Assembly (NCBI GenBank): GCA_964549375.1
Contig: CAZJWF010000003.1
Location: 1 to 64,000 of the forward strand
Reading direction: 5' to 3'
DNA length: 64,000 nt
DNA from: JAHDDY01 sp964549375
Lineage (GTDB): Bacteria > Pseudomonadota > Alphaproteobacteria > Rhodobacterales > Rhodobacteraceae
Shown here piece after piece: positions 8,419-18,047 of this stretch. A program made the position numbers and the translations under genes. How positions within the stretch are numbered: position 1 is the first letter of the stretch; each line of letters begins with the position of its first letter. Under the pieces are notes generated by a model, which saw only the letters and a program-made list of their open reading frames with translations, ran no database searches and was not told the DNA's origin.

Positions 8419-8429
8419 TGAGCGGTTTT
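8403..8429 (+). promoter_or_regulatory. Hairpin overlapping the SAM-II pseudoknot strand
   Basis: AAAACCGCT (8403-8411) and AGCGGTTTT (8421-8429) pair perfectly over 9 bp with a 9-base loop. The left arm contains the CCGC needed for the riboswitch pseudoknot, so the two folds exclude each other. The run of four U at the end is short for an intrinsic terminator. It is probably the expression platform, but its mode of action is uncertain. Confidence 0.6.
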
Positions 8430-8473
8430 CCCAAAAGCGCCATTTCGACCGGTTGTCTGATTGAGGACGACTG

Positions 8474-9649
8474 ATGAACAATCTACACTCCCGCACCAAG
8501 CTCGTGCATGGCGGTACCGACCGCAGCGGCCATTTCGAAATGTCCGAGGCGCTGTATCTGACGCAAGGACATGCCTATCCCAATGCAGAGACCGCCGAGG
8601 CGCGCTTTGACGGATCTGACCCCGGTTATGTCTACGCCCGTTATGGCAATCCGACCGTCGGCATGTTCGAACAGCGCTTGGCATTGCTCGAAGGGGCGGA
8701 GGCGTGTTTCGCTACTGCCTCTGGTATGGCGGCGATGCACGCGGCGATGTTTTCTCAACTGGCGGCAGGGGATCATGTCGTTGCGTCGCGGGCGTTGTTC
8801 GGATCGTGTCATTATATTCTCGACAATCTCTTGCCCCGCTTCGGTGTCGAGAGCACGCTGGTCGAAGGCACCGACATTACGGCGTGGCAAAACGCCGTGC
8901 GGCCCGAAACCAAGGTTTTCTTTCTTGAAACACCGTCGAATCCGACACTGGAGATTATAGACATTCCAGCGGTGGCTGAGGTGGCTCACGCCGCCGGAGC
9001 GGTTTTGGTGGTCGATAACGTCTTTGCGACCCCCTGCTTTCAGCGCCCCCTCGCGCTGGGCGCAGATCTGGTGATGTATTCGACGACGAAACACATTGAC
9101 GGGCAGGGGCGATGTCTGGGCGGTGCGCTGCTTGGGTCACAAGACTTCATTCGAGGCAGATTACTGGAATACATGAAGCATACCGGCGCGGCGATGAGTC
9201 CATTTAATGCATGGGTGATGCTGAAAGGACTCGAGACGCTCGATTTGCGGTGTCGAGCTGCGGCTGACAGTGCCGATGTCATCGCCGAAATGTTGGATCA
9301 GGACAGCCGCGTGGCTCGGACCATTCACCCCGGATTGCCCTGCCATCCACAGCATAATCTGGCAGCGATTCAGATGGAGAGAGCGGGAACGGTGGTCTCG
9401 TTTGAGTTAACCGGTGGTAAGGCCGCCGCATTTCAATTCATGAATGCTTTGCGGGTAATCAGAATTTCAAACAACCTCGGCGATGCGAAGTCCATCGTGA
9501 CCCATCCGACCACGACAACGCACCAGCGTTTGACAGAAGAAGACCGTCAAGCCCTTGGAATTAAACCCGGACTCATTCGCTTATCGGTTGGATTGGAACA
9601 TGCTGATGATCTGATCCACGACATTAGAAATGCGCTTGAGGCGGTTTGA
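8474..9649 (+). CDS. metZ: O-succinylhomoserine sulfhydrylase
   Basis: A 391-residue Cys/Met-metabolism PLP enzyme that joins O-succinylhomoserine and sulfide to homocysteine, the penultimate step of methionine synthesis. Seen are YARYGNPTVGMFEQRLALLE, ATASGMAAMHA, the PLP aspartate in VVDNVFATP (Asp181) and the Schiff-base Lys206 in YSTTKHIDGQG. MetZ is favoured over MetB/MetC by the opening HSRTKLVHGGTDRS and the SEALYLTQGHAY segment, and by the upstream SAM-II riboswitch. A GAGGA lies 8 bases before the ATG. Confidence 0.93.
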   Translation: MNNLHSRTKLVHGGTDRSGHFEMSEALYLTQGHAYPNAETAEARFDGSDPGYVYARYGNPTVGMFEQRLALLEGAEACFATASGMAAMHAAMFSQLAAGDHVVASRALFGSCHYILDNLLPRFGVESTLVEGTDITAWQNAVRPETKVFFLETPSNPTLEIIDIPAVAEVAHAAGAVLVVDNVFATPCFQRPLALGADLVMYSTTKHIDGQGRCLGGALLGSQDFIRGRLLEYMKHTGAAMSPFNAWVMLKGLETLDLRCRAAADSADVIAEMLDQDSRVARTIHPGLPCHPQHNLAAIQMERAGTVVSFELTGGKAAAFQFMNALRVIRISNNLGDAKSIVTHPTTTTHQRLTEEDRQALGIKPGLIRLSVGLEHADDLIHDIRNALEAV

Positions 9650-9793
9650 ATGGGGTGAAAATTTCACTCGTCTTATGGGTGAGTGCTTTCACAGTTGGTC
9701 GCCAAATAATCATATCAATGCCTCATTCTGTTAACGACTCCACAGCACCTCGCTGTCGATAATGGTTCAGTTAAATAGGATGGGGCAACGACC

Positions 9794-10804
9794 ATGCAGG
9801 TCCGACAAATTGAGACGACCGTCGACGCCACGATATGGCCCGATAGAGACTCAGATCTGGATCGGATTACGGAATTCGCTCAGCAACGTTTGGGTGTCGA
9901 TGACGTCGCGGTGATTGAGGCCGATGCGCTCAACACGGATTTCGACGATTCTGCCATCGAAATCCGCCTCGCAGCTCTTGTGATCGAGGGCGGCGTCACC
10001 ATCGCGGTGCCGGATGTGATTTTCGAACGGGATGGATGCGGCGGCGCGGTTCGCGGATTTCTCGGCGTTCCGATTCATGATGTCGAAGGCAAACCTTTCG
10101 CGGTTCTCTACGGGGTAACTCGCGAGACACGTGTCTGGAGTCGCAGTGATCGCGAGATGCTGTCCTTTTTGGCTGGCGAGCTAGAAGAGCTTTCCCGGAT
10201 GCGCGATTATATCAGACGAGAGGTGGAACGCGCGGCACGGCATCGGCTTGTCGCACGGGAGTATCATCACCGGATCCGTAATGCGTTTTCAGTATCGTCT
10301 GCGGTGGTCGTTCTCGGCGGGGCGCAGTGCCCGTCGGTAGAGTCGCTCGTTGAGACCACAAGCGAACAGCTTTCGGCGCTGGCCGATGCACATGCTTCGA
10401 TTGGTTTTGATGAAGACGCCGCGGACCTTGCACAGTTAGTCAAAGGCGCATTGCGTCCCTATACTTTCGCCAAAGCCCACGTTGACGCAGGGGGCCCCCC
10501 AGTCGAAATCGCTGAGAATAAAGTGATCTCGTTCGGTTTGATCTTCAATGAACTCGCGACAAACTCGATCAAATATGGCGCATTCCGGTTTGGTGGAACG
10601 GTGCGCGTGAGTTGGTCTGTTGAAGGCGATCAGATTTGCTTGCTCTGGGGCGAGCGCTCACATGGACCTCGCAGCACATGTACGAAGCGGGTGGGGTCAT
10701 TTGGCAGCGCTATGATGGATTTATCGGTCAAGCAAATAGGTGCCACGCTGGGTCGAAAATGGCAGCGAGATGGGCTGGAGGTCATGCTAACCTTTCCAGC
10801 CTGA
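9794..10804 (+). CDS. HWE-type sensor histidine kinase with N-terminal GAF domain
   Basis: The protein (336 residues) starts with a GAF-like sensor domain (about 20-135, ending FAVLYGVTRETRVWSRSDREML), followed by an HWE/HisKA_2-type dimerisation helix with phosphoacceptor His159 in EYHHRIRNAF (H-R-x-x-N) and an ATPase domain with the family N-box FNELATNSIKYGAF. The C-terminal ATPase lobe is weakly conserved (WGERSHGPR instead of the usual WxE-GGP). There is no membrane segment, so it is a cytoplasmic sensor; such kinases often serve light, redox or general-stress signalling in alphaproteobacteria. No response regulator is next to it; the two receiver-only genes at 4.0-5.0 kb are the nearest candidates (inference). 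Confidence 0.88.
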   Translation: MQVRQIETTVDATIWPDRDSDLDRITEFAQQRLGVDDVAVIEADALNTDFDDSAIEIRLAALVIEGGVTIAVPDVIFERDGCGGAVRGFLGVPIHDVEGKPFAVLYGVTRETRVWSRSDREMLSFLAGELEELSRMRDYIRREVERAARHRLVAREYHHRIRNAFSVSSAVVVLGGAQCPSVESLVETTSEQLSALADAHASIGFDEDAADLAQLVKGALRPYTFAKAHVDAGGPPVEIAENKVISFGLIFNELATNSIKYGAFRFGGTVRVSWSVEGDQICLLWGERSHGPRSTCTKRVGSFGSAMMDLSVKQIGATLGRKWQRDGLEVMLTFPA

Positions 10805-10838
10805 CCCCCGCGCCGTCAATCCGATCTGGCTGATCCAA

Positions 10839-11741
10839 TCAGAACGTCAGGTCAGCCGGTTCCTTTAAGCCGTGAATTCGGGCCGTTGCCGTGACGGTAT
10901 TCGCCAGTAAGCAGGCGATGGTCATCGGACCAATGCCTCCCGGAACAGGTGTGACGGCCCCTGCGACCTCGGCACAGCTTGCATAGTCGCAATCGCCAAC
11001 GATCTTATGCTTGCCTTCGCCCTTTTCAGGGGCAGGGACGCGGTTGATGCCCACGTCGATAACGGTTGCACCGGGCTTGACCCAATCGCCCTTGACCATT
11101 TCAGGTCGTCCGACAGCAGCGACCAAAATATCAGCAGTCTTGCAGACCTCCGGCAAATCTTTCGTCCGGGAGTGGGCGATCGTGACGGTTGCGTTGGCTT
11201 GCAGCAGTAATTGCCCCATTGGTTTGCCAACGATGTTCGAGCGCCCGATGACGACGGCATGTTTTCCGCTGAGATCACCCATGCGGTCTTGCAATAGCAT
11301 ATAGCTGCCGAGCGGGGTACAGGGCACCATTGCTTTGAGGCCCGCGCCAAGACGACCGACATTGACGACGTGAAAGCCGTCAACATCTTTTTCCGGCGCA
11401 ATCGTGTTGATGATCAGATCCGAGTTCAAATGATCGGGTAAAGGCAATTGGACGAGGATGCCGTGGACCTTCGGATCGGCATTCAAATCTTCGACGATCT
11501 TGATCAGCGTCGCCTCGTCAATATCAGCATCATATTTATGCTCAAAGCTCGCCATTCCGCATTCCACGGTTTGCTTGCCTTTATTTCGGACATAGACTTG
11601 TGAGGCTGGGTCTTCGCCCACCAGAACAACCGCGAGGCCCGGTTGGACATTATGCTCCTCAATCATTCTGGCGACATGCCCAGAAACACGCTCACGCACA
11701 GTGGCCGCAAAGGCTTTCCCGTCGATAATGTCGGCGCTCAT
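10839..11741 (-). CDS. folD: Methylenetetrahydrofolate dehydrogenase / cyclohydrolase
   Basis: A bifunctional 300-residue enzyme that converts 5,10-methylene-THF to 10-formyl-THF with NADP+. Typical segments are the substrate-site VYVRNKGK (Lys54 region), VQLPLPDHLN, KDVDGFHVVNVGRL, the dinucleotide loop VIGRSNIVGKPM and the C-terminal TPVPGGIGPMTIACLL. The gene is monocistronic and convergent with the HWE kinase. It would recycle one-carbon units released by the methylamine and demethylase modules in this window. Confidence 0.97.
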   Translation of the reverse strand: MSADIIDGKAFAATVRERVSGHVARMIEEHNVQPGLAVVLVGEDPASQVYVRNKGKQTVECGMASFEHKYDADIDEATLIKIVEDLNADPKVHGILVQLPLPDHLNSDLIINTIAPEKDVDGFHVVNVGRLGAGLKAMVPCTPLGSYMLLQDRMGDLSGKHAVVIGRSNIVGKPMGQLLLQANATVTIAHSRTKDLPEVCKTADILVAAVGRPEMVKGDWVKPGATVIDVGINRVPAPEKGEGKHKIVGDCDYASCAEVAGAVTPVPGGIGPMTIACLLANTVTATARIHGLKEPADLTF

Positions 11742-11876
11742 GCTTGATTCCTTAATTTACTCTATTTCACGGCAAGCATTGGCGTGCCGTCGCGGGGTGG
11801 ACTATCGTTCGCGAGCATATTTTTGGCGGGATTCGCGGCGCGCGTCTACTGCGGCAAAACAAGGGAAAACTGCGAC

Positions 11877-12767
11877 ATGACAGCAATCGCTTTCTTTGGA
11901 ATCGGCAATATGGGGGCTGGCATGGCCCGTAACCTTGTTAAAGCCGGTCATGCCGTCTCCGTCTTTGACCTCGATGTAGACAAGGCGAAGTCGATTGACG
12001 GGGCTACCGTCGCTGCGGACGCCGAAAGCGCGCTGTCGGGTGCAGAAATCGTCATCACAATGTTGCCAGCGGCAAAGTCTGTTGCGGGTCTTTATCGTGA
12101 CAGCATCTTTGGTCTGGCGGAGAAAGACGCTCTGTTCATTGATTGTTCAACGATTGATGTGGACGTCGCCAGACAATTGGCGACGGAGGCGAAATCGAGA
12201 GGGTACACGATGCTCGATGCCCCGGTGTCGGGCGGAGTGGCCGGTGCCGATGCGGGAACGCTGGCCTTTATGGTTGGCGGGACCGAGGACGGTTTTGCGC
12301 GAGCCAAACCGTTGTTTGACGTGATGGGTGCCAAGGCGGTGCTGGCGGGGGATGCAGGGGCCGGGCAGGGCATCAAGATTTGTAATAACATGATGCTCGC
12401 GATCCAGATGATTTCTGTCGCCGAAGGATTTGTACTCGCCGAAAAATTGGGATTGGAACCTGCCAAGCTCTTCGAAGTATCAAGCGCGGCCTCGGCGCAA
12501 TGCTGGTCGCTGACGACCTATTGCCCCGTTGAGGGAGTTGGACCGTTGACATCCGCGGATAATGATTTCCAGCCGGGGTTTGCAACCGCGTTGATGCGAA
12601 AAGACCTCGGTCTGGCGATGGAAGCGGCAGAGGCAGCGGGCGCTGTGGTCCCCTTCGGTCATGCTGCACGCGATGTGTATGAGAAAATGATGATCGACGG
12701 ACAGGGCGATCTGGATTTTTCCGCTGTCATCCGCCGTGTCCGCGCAGCCGTCCCGGATAAGGGATAG
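11877..12767 (+). CDS. mmsB: 3-hydroxyisobutyrate dehydrogenase family protein
   Basis: A 296-residue NAD(P)-dependent beta-hydroxyacid dehydrogenase. The Rossmann motif FFGIGNMGAGMARNL opens the protein, DAPVSGGVAGADAGTL is the substrate loop, and Lys167 in GQGIKICNNMML is the catalytic lysine. Valine catabolism (3-hydroxyisobutyrate to methylmalonate semialdehyde) is the best guess, but no valine-degradation gene adjoins it, and tartronate-semialdehyde or other beta-hydroxyacid reductases look alike. The start is the ATG at 11877, preceded by AAGGGA and directly followed by the Rossmann motif; an in-frame ATG 31 codons upstream gives an unnatural leader. Confidence 0.85.
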   Translation: MTAIAFFGIGNMGAGMARNLVKAGHAVSVFDLDVDKAKSIDGATVAADAESALSGAEIVITMLPAAKSVAGLYRDSIFGLAEKDALFIDCSTIDVDVARQLATEAKSRGYTMLDAPVSGGVAGADAGTLAFMVGGTEDGFARAKPLFDVMGAKAVLAGDAGAGQGIKICNNMMLAIQMISVAEGFVLAEKLGLEPAKLFEVSSAASAQCWSLTTYCPVEGVGPLTSADNDFQPGFATALMRKDLGLAMEAAEAAGAVVPFGHAARDVYEKMMIDGQGDLDFSAVIRRVRAAVPDKG

Positions 12768-12976
12768 GGGCACAGCAGGTTACGAGCACTCATCGACGAC
12801 GGATAAGCATCAGTTTCCAGCTCGCTCAATGTTGGGGGGTGGACGATACTGGAGATTGCAGTCGCTCACAGACATAGAATAAGAAAAGTTTATTCTCGAC
12901 ATTTGATAAAATGATTTGATATTATTCATTGTCTTGGTGAATTTGCTGCCATCATCTCAGCGCATGGGGCCAATTC

Positions 12977-15061
12977 ATGAGTCAAACATCGGTTCGCTTA
13001 GGCGTGGATATCGGCGGAACCTTCACAGACGTTGTGATGGAAATCGGCGACCAGCAGTTCTCGACCAAGGTACTTACGACCTACACCGCGCCGGAAGACG
13101 CCATCATTGACGGGGTGCAGCAGGTTTGTGCCTCCGCGGGTGTGGAGCCTTCTGCGATTGGCCAAATCATTCATGGCACGACGCTGGCGACCAATGCGCT
13201 CATCGAACGACGCGGGGCAAAAACGGTCCTGATTACGACGCAAGGTTTCCGCGACGTGATCGAGATGCGAACGGAATCGCGCTTCGAACAATACGACCTC
13301 AATCTTAAACTTCCCGACCCCCTGTTGCCGCGCCAAAGCCGTCTGACGCTTAAAGAACGCATGAATGCGGCGGGTGACGTGCTCGTGCCGCTTGAGCGCA
13401 GTGACGTCGAAGCGCTGGTCGATGAAATCGCAAAAGCGAGATATGAAAGCATCGCTGTTGGCCTGCTGCACAGCTACGTTAATCCGGCGCACGAGCAGAT
13501 GGTGCGAGACGTGTTGGCTGAAAAGCTGCCCGATGTGATGGTCTCGCTCTCCTCGGAAGTCTCGCCGCAAATGCGAGAGTACGAGCGTTTTAATACCGTC
13601 GTGGCCAATGCCTATATCAAGCCGCTGATGAAAAGTTATCTGGGACGGTTGGCCGGACGTTTGAAAGGTGAAGGTGTCGATTGCCCAATCTTTCTCATGC
13701 ACTCTGGCGGCGGCATTATCTCGATTGAAAGCGCCGCCGAGTTCCCCGTGCGCTTGGTCGAATCCGGTCCTGCTGGTGGCGCTGTGTTCGCGGCCAACAT
13801 CGCGGCACGCTATGGTCTCGATAAAGTGCTGTCCTTCGACATGGGCGGCACGACGGCGAAGATCTGCCTGATCAAGAACCAAACCCCAAAAACCAGCCGC
13901 GTCTTCGAAGTCGCTCGAACCTATCGGTTCAAAAAGGGGTCCGGGATGCCCATCTCGATCCCGGTGATCGATATGGTGGAGATCGGCGCGGGCGGCGGCT
14001 CGCTCGCTCATGTCGATGTGATGCGCCAAATTCGGGTTGGCCCCGAATCCGCAGGCTCCGAACCCGGTCCTGCTTGCTATGGGCGCGGCGGCGACAAACC
14101 TGCGGTCACGGATGCTGATCTTGTGCTCGGCAAACTCGATGCGGATAATTTTGCAGGCGGGTCGATCAAACTCGACACTGCAAGTTCAACGGCGGCACTT
14201 GAGTCCGTACTCGGGAAGACGCTGGATATGGATGCACGAACGGCTGCGTTTGGATTGGCTGAGGTGGTCGATGAGAATATGGCCAATGCCGCACGGGTTC
14301 ATGCGGTTGAGAATGGTGAAGACCTGTCCGAATATACCATGATTGCATTTGGCGGCGCGGCCCCGCTGCACGCCGGACGCTTGTGCGAGAAACTGGGGAT
14401 CGACCGCTTGTTGGTCCCCCCCGGTGCTGGAGTTGGCTCCGCGATTGGTTTCCTACGCGCTCCGTTTAGCTTTGAGGCGAACCGTAGCGTCTACATGCGC
14501 CTTTCGGATTTCGACCCGGTGGCGATCAAGTCTCTGCTGTCAGAGCTTCAGCAGGAGGCAACAGGATTTGTCCGTTCCTGCGATGCTGACTCGGAAATCC
14601 TGCCAGAATTCAAAGTTTACATGCGTTACTCTGGTCAGGGATGGGAAATCCCGGTCGAATTGACTGCGGCTCAAGCGCTCAACCCCGATGCGGAAACGTT
14701 CCAGCGCCGTTTCGAAGAAGACTATGCTGCTCTCTTTGGCCGTGTCGTCGATGGGATGAACATTGAGATCACGGTTTGGGCTGTAAACGCGACAACACCG
14801 TCTCAAGCGGTCGAAGCAGTCGCACCCGAAATTGGCGGCGCGGCGGCTCATCAGGTCGGCCAACGAGAGATATTTGATCCCGCCTTGGGCGAGGCTGTCA
14901 CAGCCTCGGTTGTCTTGCGCGATGAGATGAATACGGGCAGCACGGTCGCCGGCCCTGCGGCAATTACGGAAGACGAAACAACCATCATTCTGCCTAGCAG
15001 CAGATGCGCGATACGGCAGCCTGACGGCTGTATCGACGTGATGATTCAGGGCAAGGGGTAA
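12977..15061 (+). CDS. hyuA: Hydantoinase/oxoprolinase subunit A
   Basis: A 694-residue ATP-grasping hydantoinase A. The ASKHA-type ATP fold is shown by RLGVDIGGTFTDVV at the start, the GTTLATNALIERRGAKT loop, LVESGPAGGAVFAAN and LSFDMGGTTAKICLI. With subunit B these enzymes hydrolyse cyclic amides such as N-methylhydantoin or 5-oxoproline at the cost of ATP in the cytoplasm. It heads an operon with the B subunit 5 bp later, then a DAO-type oxidase and an SDR. The oxidase suggests that the product is an N-methyl or secondary amino acid (for example a sarcosine derivative), which is inference; no N-carbamoylsarcosine hydrolase is present. Confidence 0.93.
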   Translation: MSQTSVRLGVDIGGTFTDVVMEIGDQQFSTKVLTTYTAPEDAIIDGVQQVCASAGVEPSAIGQIIHGTTLATNALIERRGAKTVLITTQGFRDVIEMRTESRFEQYDLNLKLPDPLLPRQSRLTLKERMNAAGDVLVPLERSDVEALVDEIAKARYESIAVGLLHSYVNPAHEQMVRDVLAEKLPDVMVSLSSEVSPQMREYERFNTVVANAYIKPLMKSYLGRLAGRLKGEGVDCPIFLMHSGGGIISIESAAEFPVRLVESGPAGGAVFAANIAARYGLDKVLSFDMGGTTAKICLIKNQTPKTSRVFEVARTYRFKKGSGMPISIPVIDMVEIGAGGGSLAHVDVMRQIRVGPESAGSEPGPACYGRGGDKPAVTDADLVLGKLDADNFAGGSIKLDTASSTAALESVLGKTLDMDARTAAFGLAEVVDENMANAARVHAVENGEDLSEYTMIAFGGAAPLHAGRLCEKLGIDRLLVPPGAGVGSAIGFLRAPFSFEANRSVYMRLSDFDPVAIKSLLSELQQEATGFVRSCDADSEILPEFKVYMRYSGQGWEIPVELTAAQALNPDAETFQRRFEEDYAALFGRVVDGMNIEITVWAVNATTPSQAVEAVAPEIGGAAAHQVGQREIFDPALGEAVTASVVLRDEMNTGSTVAGPAAITEDETTIILPSSRCAIRQPDGCIDVMIQGKG

Positions 15062-15066
15062 GCGAG

Positions 15067-16776
15067 ATGGCACAGGCACTCAGCACCGTTTCCTATCAAG
15101 TGATGTGGAACCGCCTTATCTCCGTCGTGGAAGAACAGGCACAAGCACTGGTCCGCACGGCCTTCTCGACGTCCGTTCGCGAAGCAGGAGATTTATCGGC
15201 GGGGGTCTATAATCCCGAAGGTGATATGCTCGCCCAAGCCGTGACCGGAACACCGGGCCACGTCAACGCAATGGCTGATGCCGTTGCTCACTTTATTCGC
15301 CGTATCGGTCGCGAGAACATGTTCGAGGGTGATGTCTACATCACCAACGATCCCTGGGAAGGCACCGGGCATCTGCACGATATCACCGTCGTCACGCCAT
15401 CATTTCTGAACGGTGAGTTAGTTGGCTTTTTCGGATGTACCGCGCATATCGTCGATATTGGCGGTCGCGGTTTTGGCGCGGATGCCAACTCGGTCTATGA
15501 AGAAGGCCTCTACATCCCGATCATGAAATTCGCCGACAAAGGCCAGGTAGATAAGACGCTGGTGAAAATCGTGCGCGGCAATGTGCGTGAACCGGATCAG
15601 TTGGTCGGCGATATCTATGCACTTGCAACTTGCAACGAGATTGGCCACCGCCGCCTGATCGACATGATGCAAGAATTTGGATTGGCCGATCTCGGTGGGG
15701 TGTCAGATTTCATTCTCGAAAACTCTCGCCGAGCAACAATCGAACGCATCGCCGCGCTGCCAAACGCCTCAGCAACCGGCGAGATGAAGATCGACGGTTA
15801 CAGTCATCCGGTTACGCTGAAAGTGCGCCTCGACATCGAAGACGATCATACGCTTTGCGATTTCGAGGGCACATCGGGATTGGATAAAAAAGGTATCAAC
15901 GTCCCGTTAGTCTACACAAAAGCCTATGCCTGTTACGCGCTGAAATGCGCCATCGCACCAGAGATTCCAAATAACGCAGCGTCGCTCGCACCATTCAAGA
16001 TCGCTGCGCCGGAAAACTCAATTGTCAATGCGATACATCCGGCTCCGGTCGCCCTGCGTCACGTTATCGGACACATGATCCCCGATACGGTCTACGATGC
16101 GCTCGACAAGATCATTCCGGAACTGGTCCCAGCAGAAGGTGCGGGCAGCCTGTGTAATTTTCAGGTCAGCTTACGCCCGCGCACGGACGAGCCTGCGCCT
16201 GAGGATGCTGTACGCTCCGAAGTGTTGACGTTTAATTCGGGAGGCGCTGGTGCACGGCCAACTCTCGATGGGATGAATGCCACCGCGTTTCCATCAGGCG
16301 TGATGACCATGCCGGTCGAGGCCACGGAAAATGTTGGCCCCATCCTGATTACCCGGAAAGAGCTTCGCCCCGACAGCGGCGGCGCCGGCAAATTTCGGGG
16401 CGGTTTGGGGCAATATATGGAGGTCGCCGCGAAAGAGGGCCACGAGTTCGACATCTCCGCGATGTTTGATCGAGTGCACCATCCCGCGCGCGGTCGGCAA
16501 GGCGGGCTAGAGGGCGCGCCGACAACCATTGGCCTCGATGATGGCACCGAGATGAAAGGCAAGGGACGACAATTCGTCCCGCATGGCCGCACGGTGATGC
16601 TCGCCTTTCCAGGGGGAGCTGGCTACGGCAATCCCTCTGATCGCGACCCTGCCGATATCCGCCATGACCTCGCCAGAGGATACATTTCTGCCGAAGCCGC
16701 CAAACGCGACTACGGCATGACCGACGCAGACATCACCAGCGTTTTGGATGCCGTAGCGCGTGGAGAGGGACTCTGA
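15067..16776 (+). CDS. hyuB: Hydantoinase/oxoprolinase subunit B
   Basis: A 569-residue HyuB protein, the partner of the preceding HyuA. Family segments include VMWNRLISVVEEQAQALVRT near the N-terminus, TGTPGHVNAM, VYITNDPWEGTGHLHDIT, and the Gly-rich RPDSGGAGKFRGGLGQ near the C-terminus. It starts 5 bp after hyuA and its stop TGA overlaps the next ATG (TGATG), pointing to translational coupling through the operon. Confidence 0.93.
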   Translation: MAQALSTVSYQVMWNRLISVVEEQAQALVRTAFSTSVREAGDLSAGVYNPEGDMLAQAVTGTPGHVNAMADAVAHFIRRIGRENMFEGDVYITNDPWEGTGHLHDITVVTPSFLNGELVGFFGCTAHIVDIGGRGFGADANSVYEEGLYIPIMKFADKGQVDKTLVKIVRGNVREPDQLVGDIYALATCNEIGHRRLIDMMQEFGLADLGGVSDFILENSRRATIERIAALPNASATGEMKIDGYSHPVTLKVRLDIEDDHTLCDFEGTSGLDKKGINVPLVYTKAYACYALKCAIAPEIPNNAASLAPFKIAAPENSIVNAIHPAPVALRHVIGHMIPDTVYDALDKIIPELVPAEGAGSLCNFQVSLRPRTDEPAPEDAVRSEVLTFNSGGAGARPTLDGMNATAFPSGVMTMPVEATENVGPILITRKELRPDSGGAGKFRGGLGQYMEVAAKEGHEFDISAMFDRVHHPARGRQGGLEGAPTTIGLDDGTEMKGKGRQFVPHGRTVMLAFPGGAGYGNPSDRDPADIRHDLARGYISAEAAKRDYGMTDADITSVLDAVARGEGL

Positions 16777-17984
16777 TGGACGCGACACCTACTCAATCGA
16801 CCTACGACGTTGTCATCGTTGGCGGGGCTATCTTCGGCGCATCCGCCGCATGGTTTCTTTCGGACAGCGATGATTTCGATGGCAGTGTGTTGGTCGTCGA
16901 GCGCGATCCAACCTATACGGCCTGTTCAACGACGCACACGAATAGCTGTATGCGCCAACAGTTCAGCAGTGAGATCAACGTGCGAATCTCGCAGTTTGCT
17001 GCCGAGTTCGTGAAAGGCTTTCGTGGGTTTATGGGCGGAGATGACCGCGTCCCGGACCTGTCAATCCAAAACTATGGCTATATGTATCTGGCGGATACTG
17101 AGTCCTTTGCTGAAGTGCTGCGCGAGAGCCACGCTGTCCAAGTCGATGCGGGTGCCGGCACAAAGCTGATGACCCCTGAAGAGATTAAGCGCGACTATCC
17201 GTTTTATATGGTCGATGATCTCGTCCTTGGCAGCCACAATCTCGTCGATGAAGGGTATTGGGACAGCATCACGGTCTTTGATTGGTGGAGGCGCTCTGCG
17301 AAGGAACGCGGTGTCGAGTATATCTCGAACGAAGTCGTCGCGATGATCAAGAGCGCGGATGGGTCGCGTGTTGAAAGTGTCACCCTGAAATCAGGCGAAG
17401 TCGTCGGATGCGGTCAGGTTGTCAACGCTTCCGGTCCCCGCGCCGTCCTGACTTCGCGCATGGCGGGGATCGAAATTCCCGTCGAACCGCGCAAGCGCTA
17501 CACGTACATCTTCTCGTCGGAGCAACCCTTGGATCGGGAGTTGCCTTTGACGATTGACCCATCGGGTGTTCACTTCCGCCAAGACGGTAAGACGACCTAT
17601 ATGGCGGGCGGCCACGCTGACATTGATCCTGCGGTGGATTACGACGATTACACGATGGATCATTCGCTTTGGGAGCATCATATCTGGCCGGTTCTGGCCA
17701 CTCGCATTCCTCAGTTTGAGGCGATCAAAGTCCAAAATGAATGGGCTGGCCACTACGCCTATAATACCTTCGACCATAATGCGATTTTGGGCCCTCATAC
17801 GCAGGTCGAGAACTTTGTATTCCTGAACGGGTTCTCCGGACATGGGTTGCAGCAATCGCCCGCGATGGGGCGCGGCACCGCCGAGTACCTTACGTATGGC
17901 GAATATCGTTCACTCGATCTGTCGCCCTTCAATTTCGCCCGGATCGAGAAAAACGAACCCTTCGTCGAAAAGGCGATCATCTAG
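16776..17984 (+). CDS. FAD-dependent amino acid oxidase (DAO family, sarcosine-oxidase-like)
   Basis: A 402-residue flavoprotein of the D-amino-acid oxidase family, near sarcosine/dimethylglycine oxidases and glycine oxidase. The FAD-binding motif is VVIVGGAIFGASAAWFL at the N-terminus, STTHTNSCMRQQF is the typical loop after the FAD site, and LNGFSGHGLQQSPAMGR is the C-terminal FAD contact. It has no GcvT-like C-terminal domain, so it should oxidise a secondary or primary amine without a folate acceptor in the same chain. It overlaps hyuB by one base and likely acts on that enzyme's product. Confidence 0.87.
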   Translation: MDATPTQSTYDVVIVGGAIFGASAAWFLSDSDDFDGSVLVVERDPTYTACSTTHTNSCMRQQFSSEINVRISQFAAEFVKGFRGFMGGDDRVPDLSIQNYGYMYLADTESFAEVLRESHAVQVDAGAGTKLMTPEEIKRDYPFYMVDDLVLGSHNLVDEGYWDSITVFDWWRRSAKERGVEYISNEVVAMIKSADGSRVESVTLKSGEVVGCGQVVNASGPRAVLTSRMAGIEIPVEPRKRYTYIFSSEQPLDRELPLTIDPSGVHFRQDGKTTYMAGGHADIDPAVDYDDYTMDHSLWEHHIWPVLATRIPQFEAIKVQNEWAGHYAYNTFDHNAILGPHTQVENFVFLNGFSGHGLQQSPAMGRGTAEYLTYGEYRSLDLSPFNFARIEKNEPFVEKAII

Positions 17985-18047
17985 AGCCGTGGCGCTCGCC
18001 GCCTATGCAGAGCATTTTTTCGGGTTTGCCCCGGATTGGATCGAAAA

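Noticed and set aside
12998..14029. Long open frame (343 codons) antisense to hyuA
   Set aside because: Composition is rich in His, Arg and Asp without domain features, and the sense strand encodes a complete HyuA; it is a codon-bias shadow.
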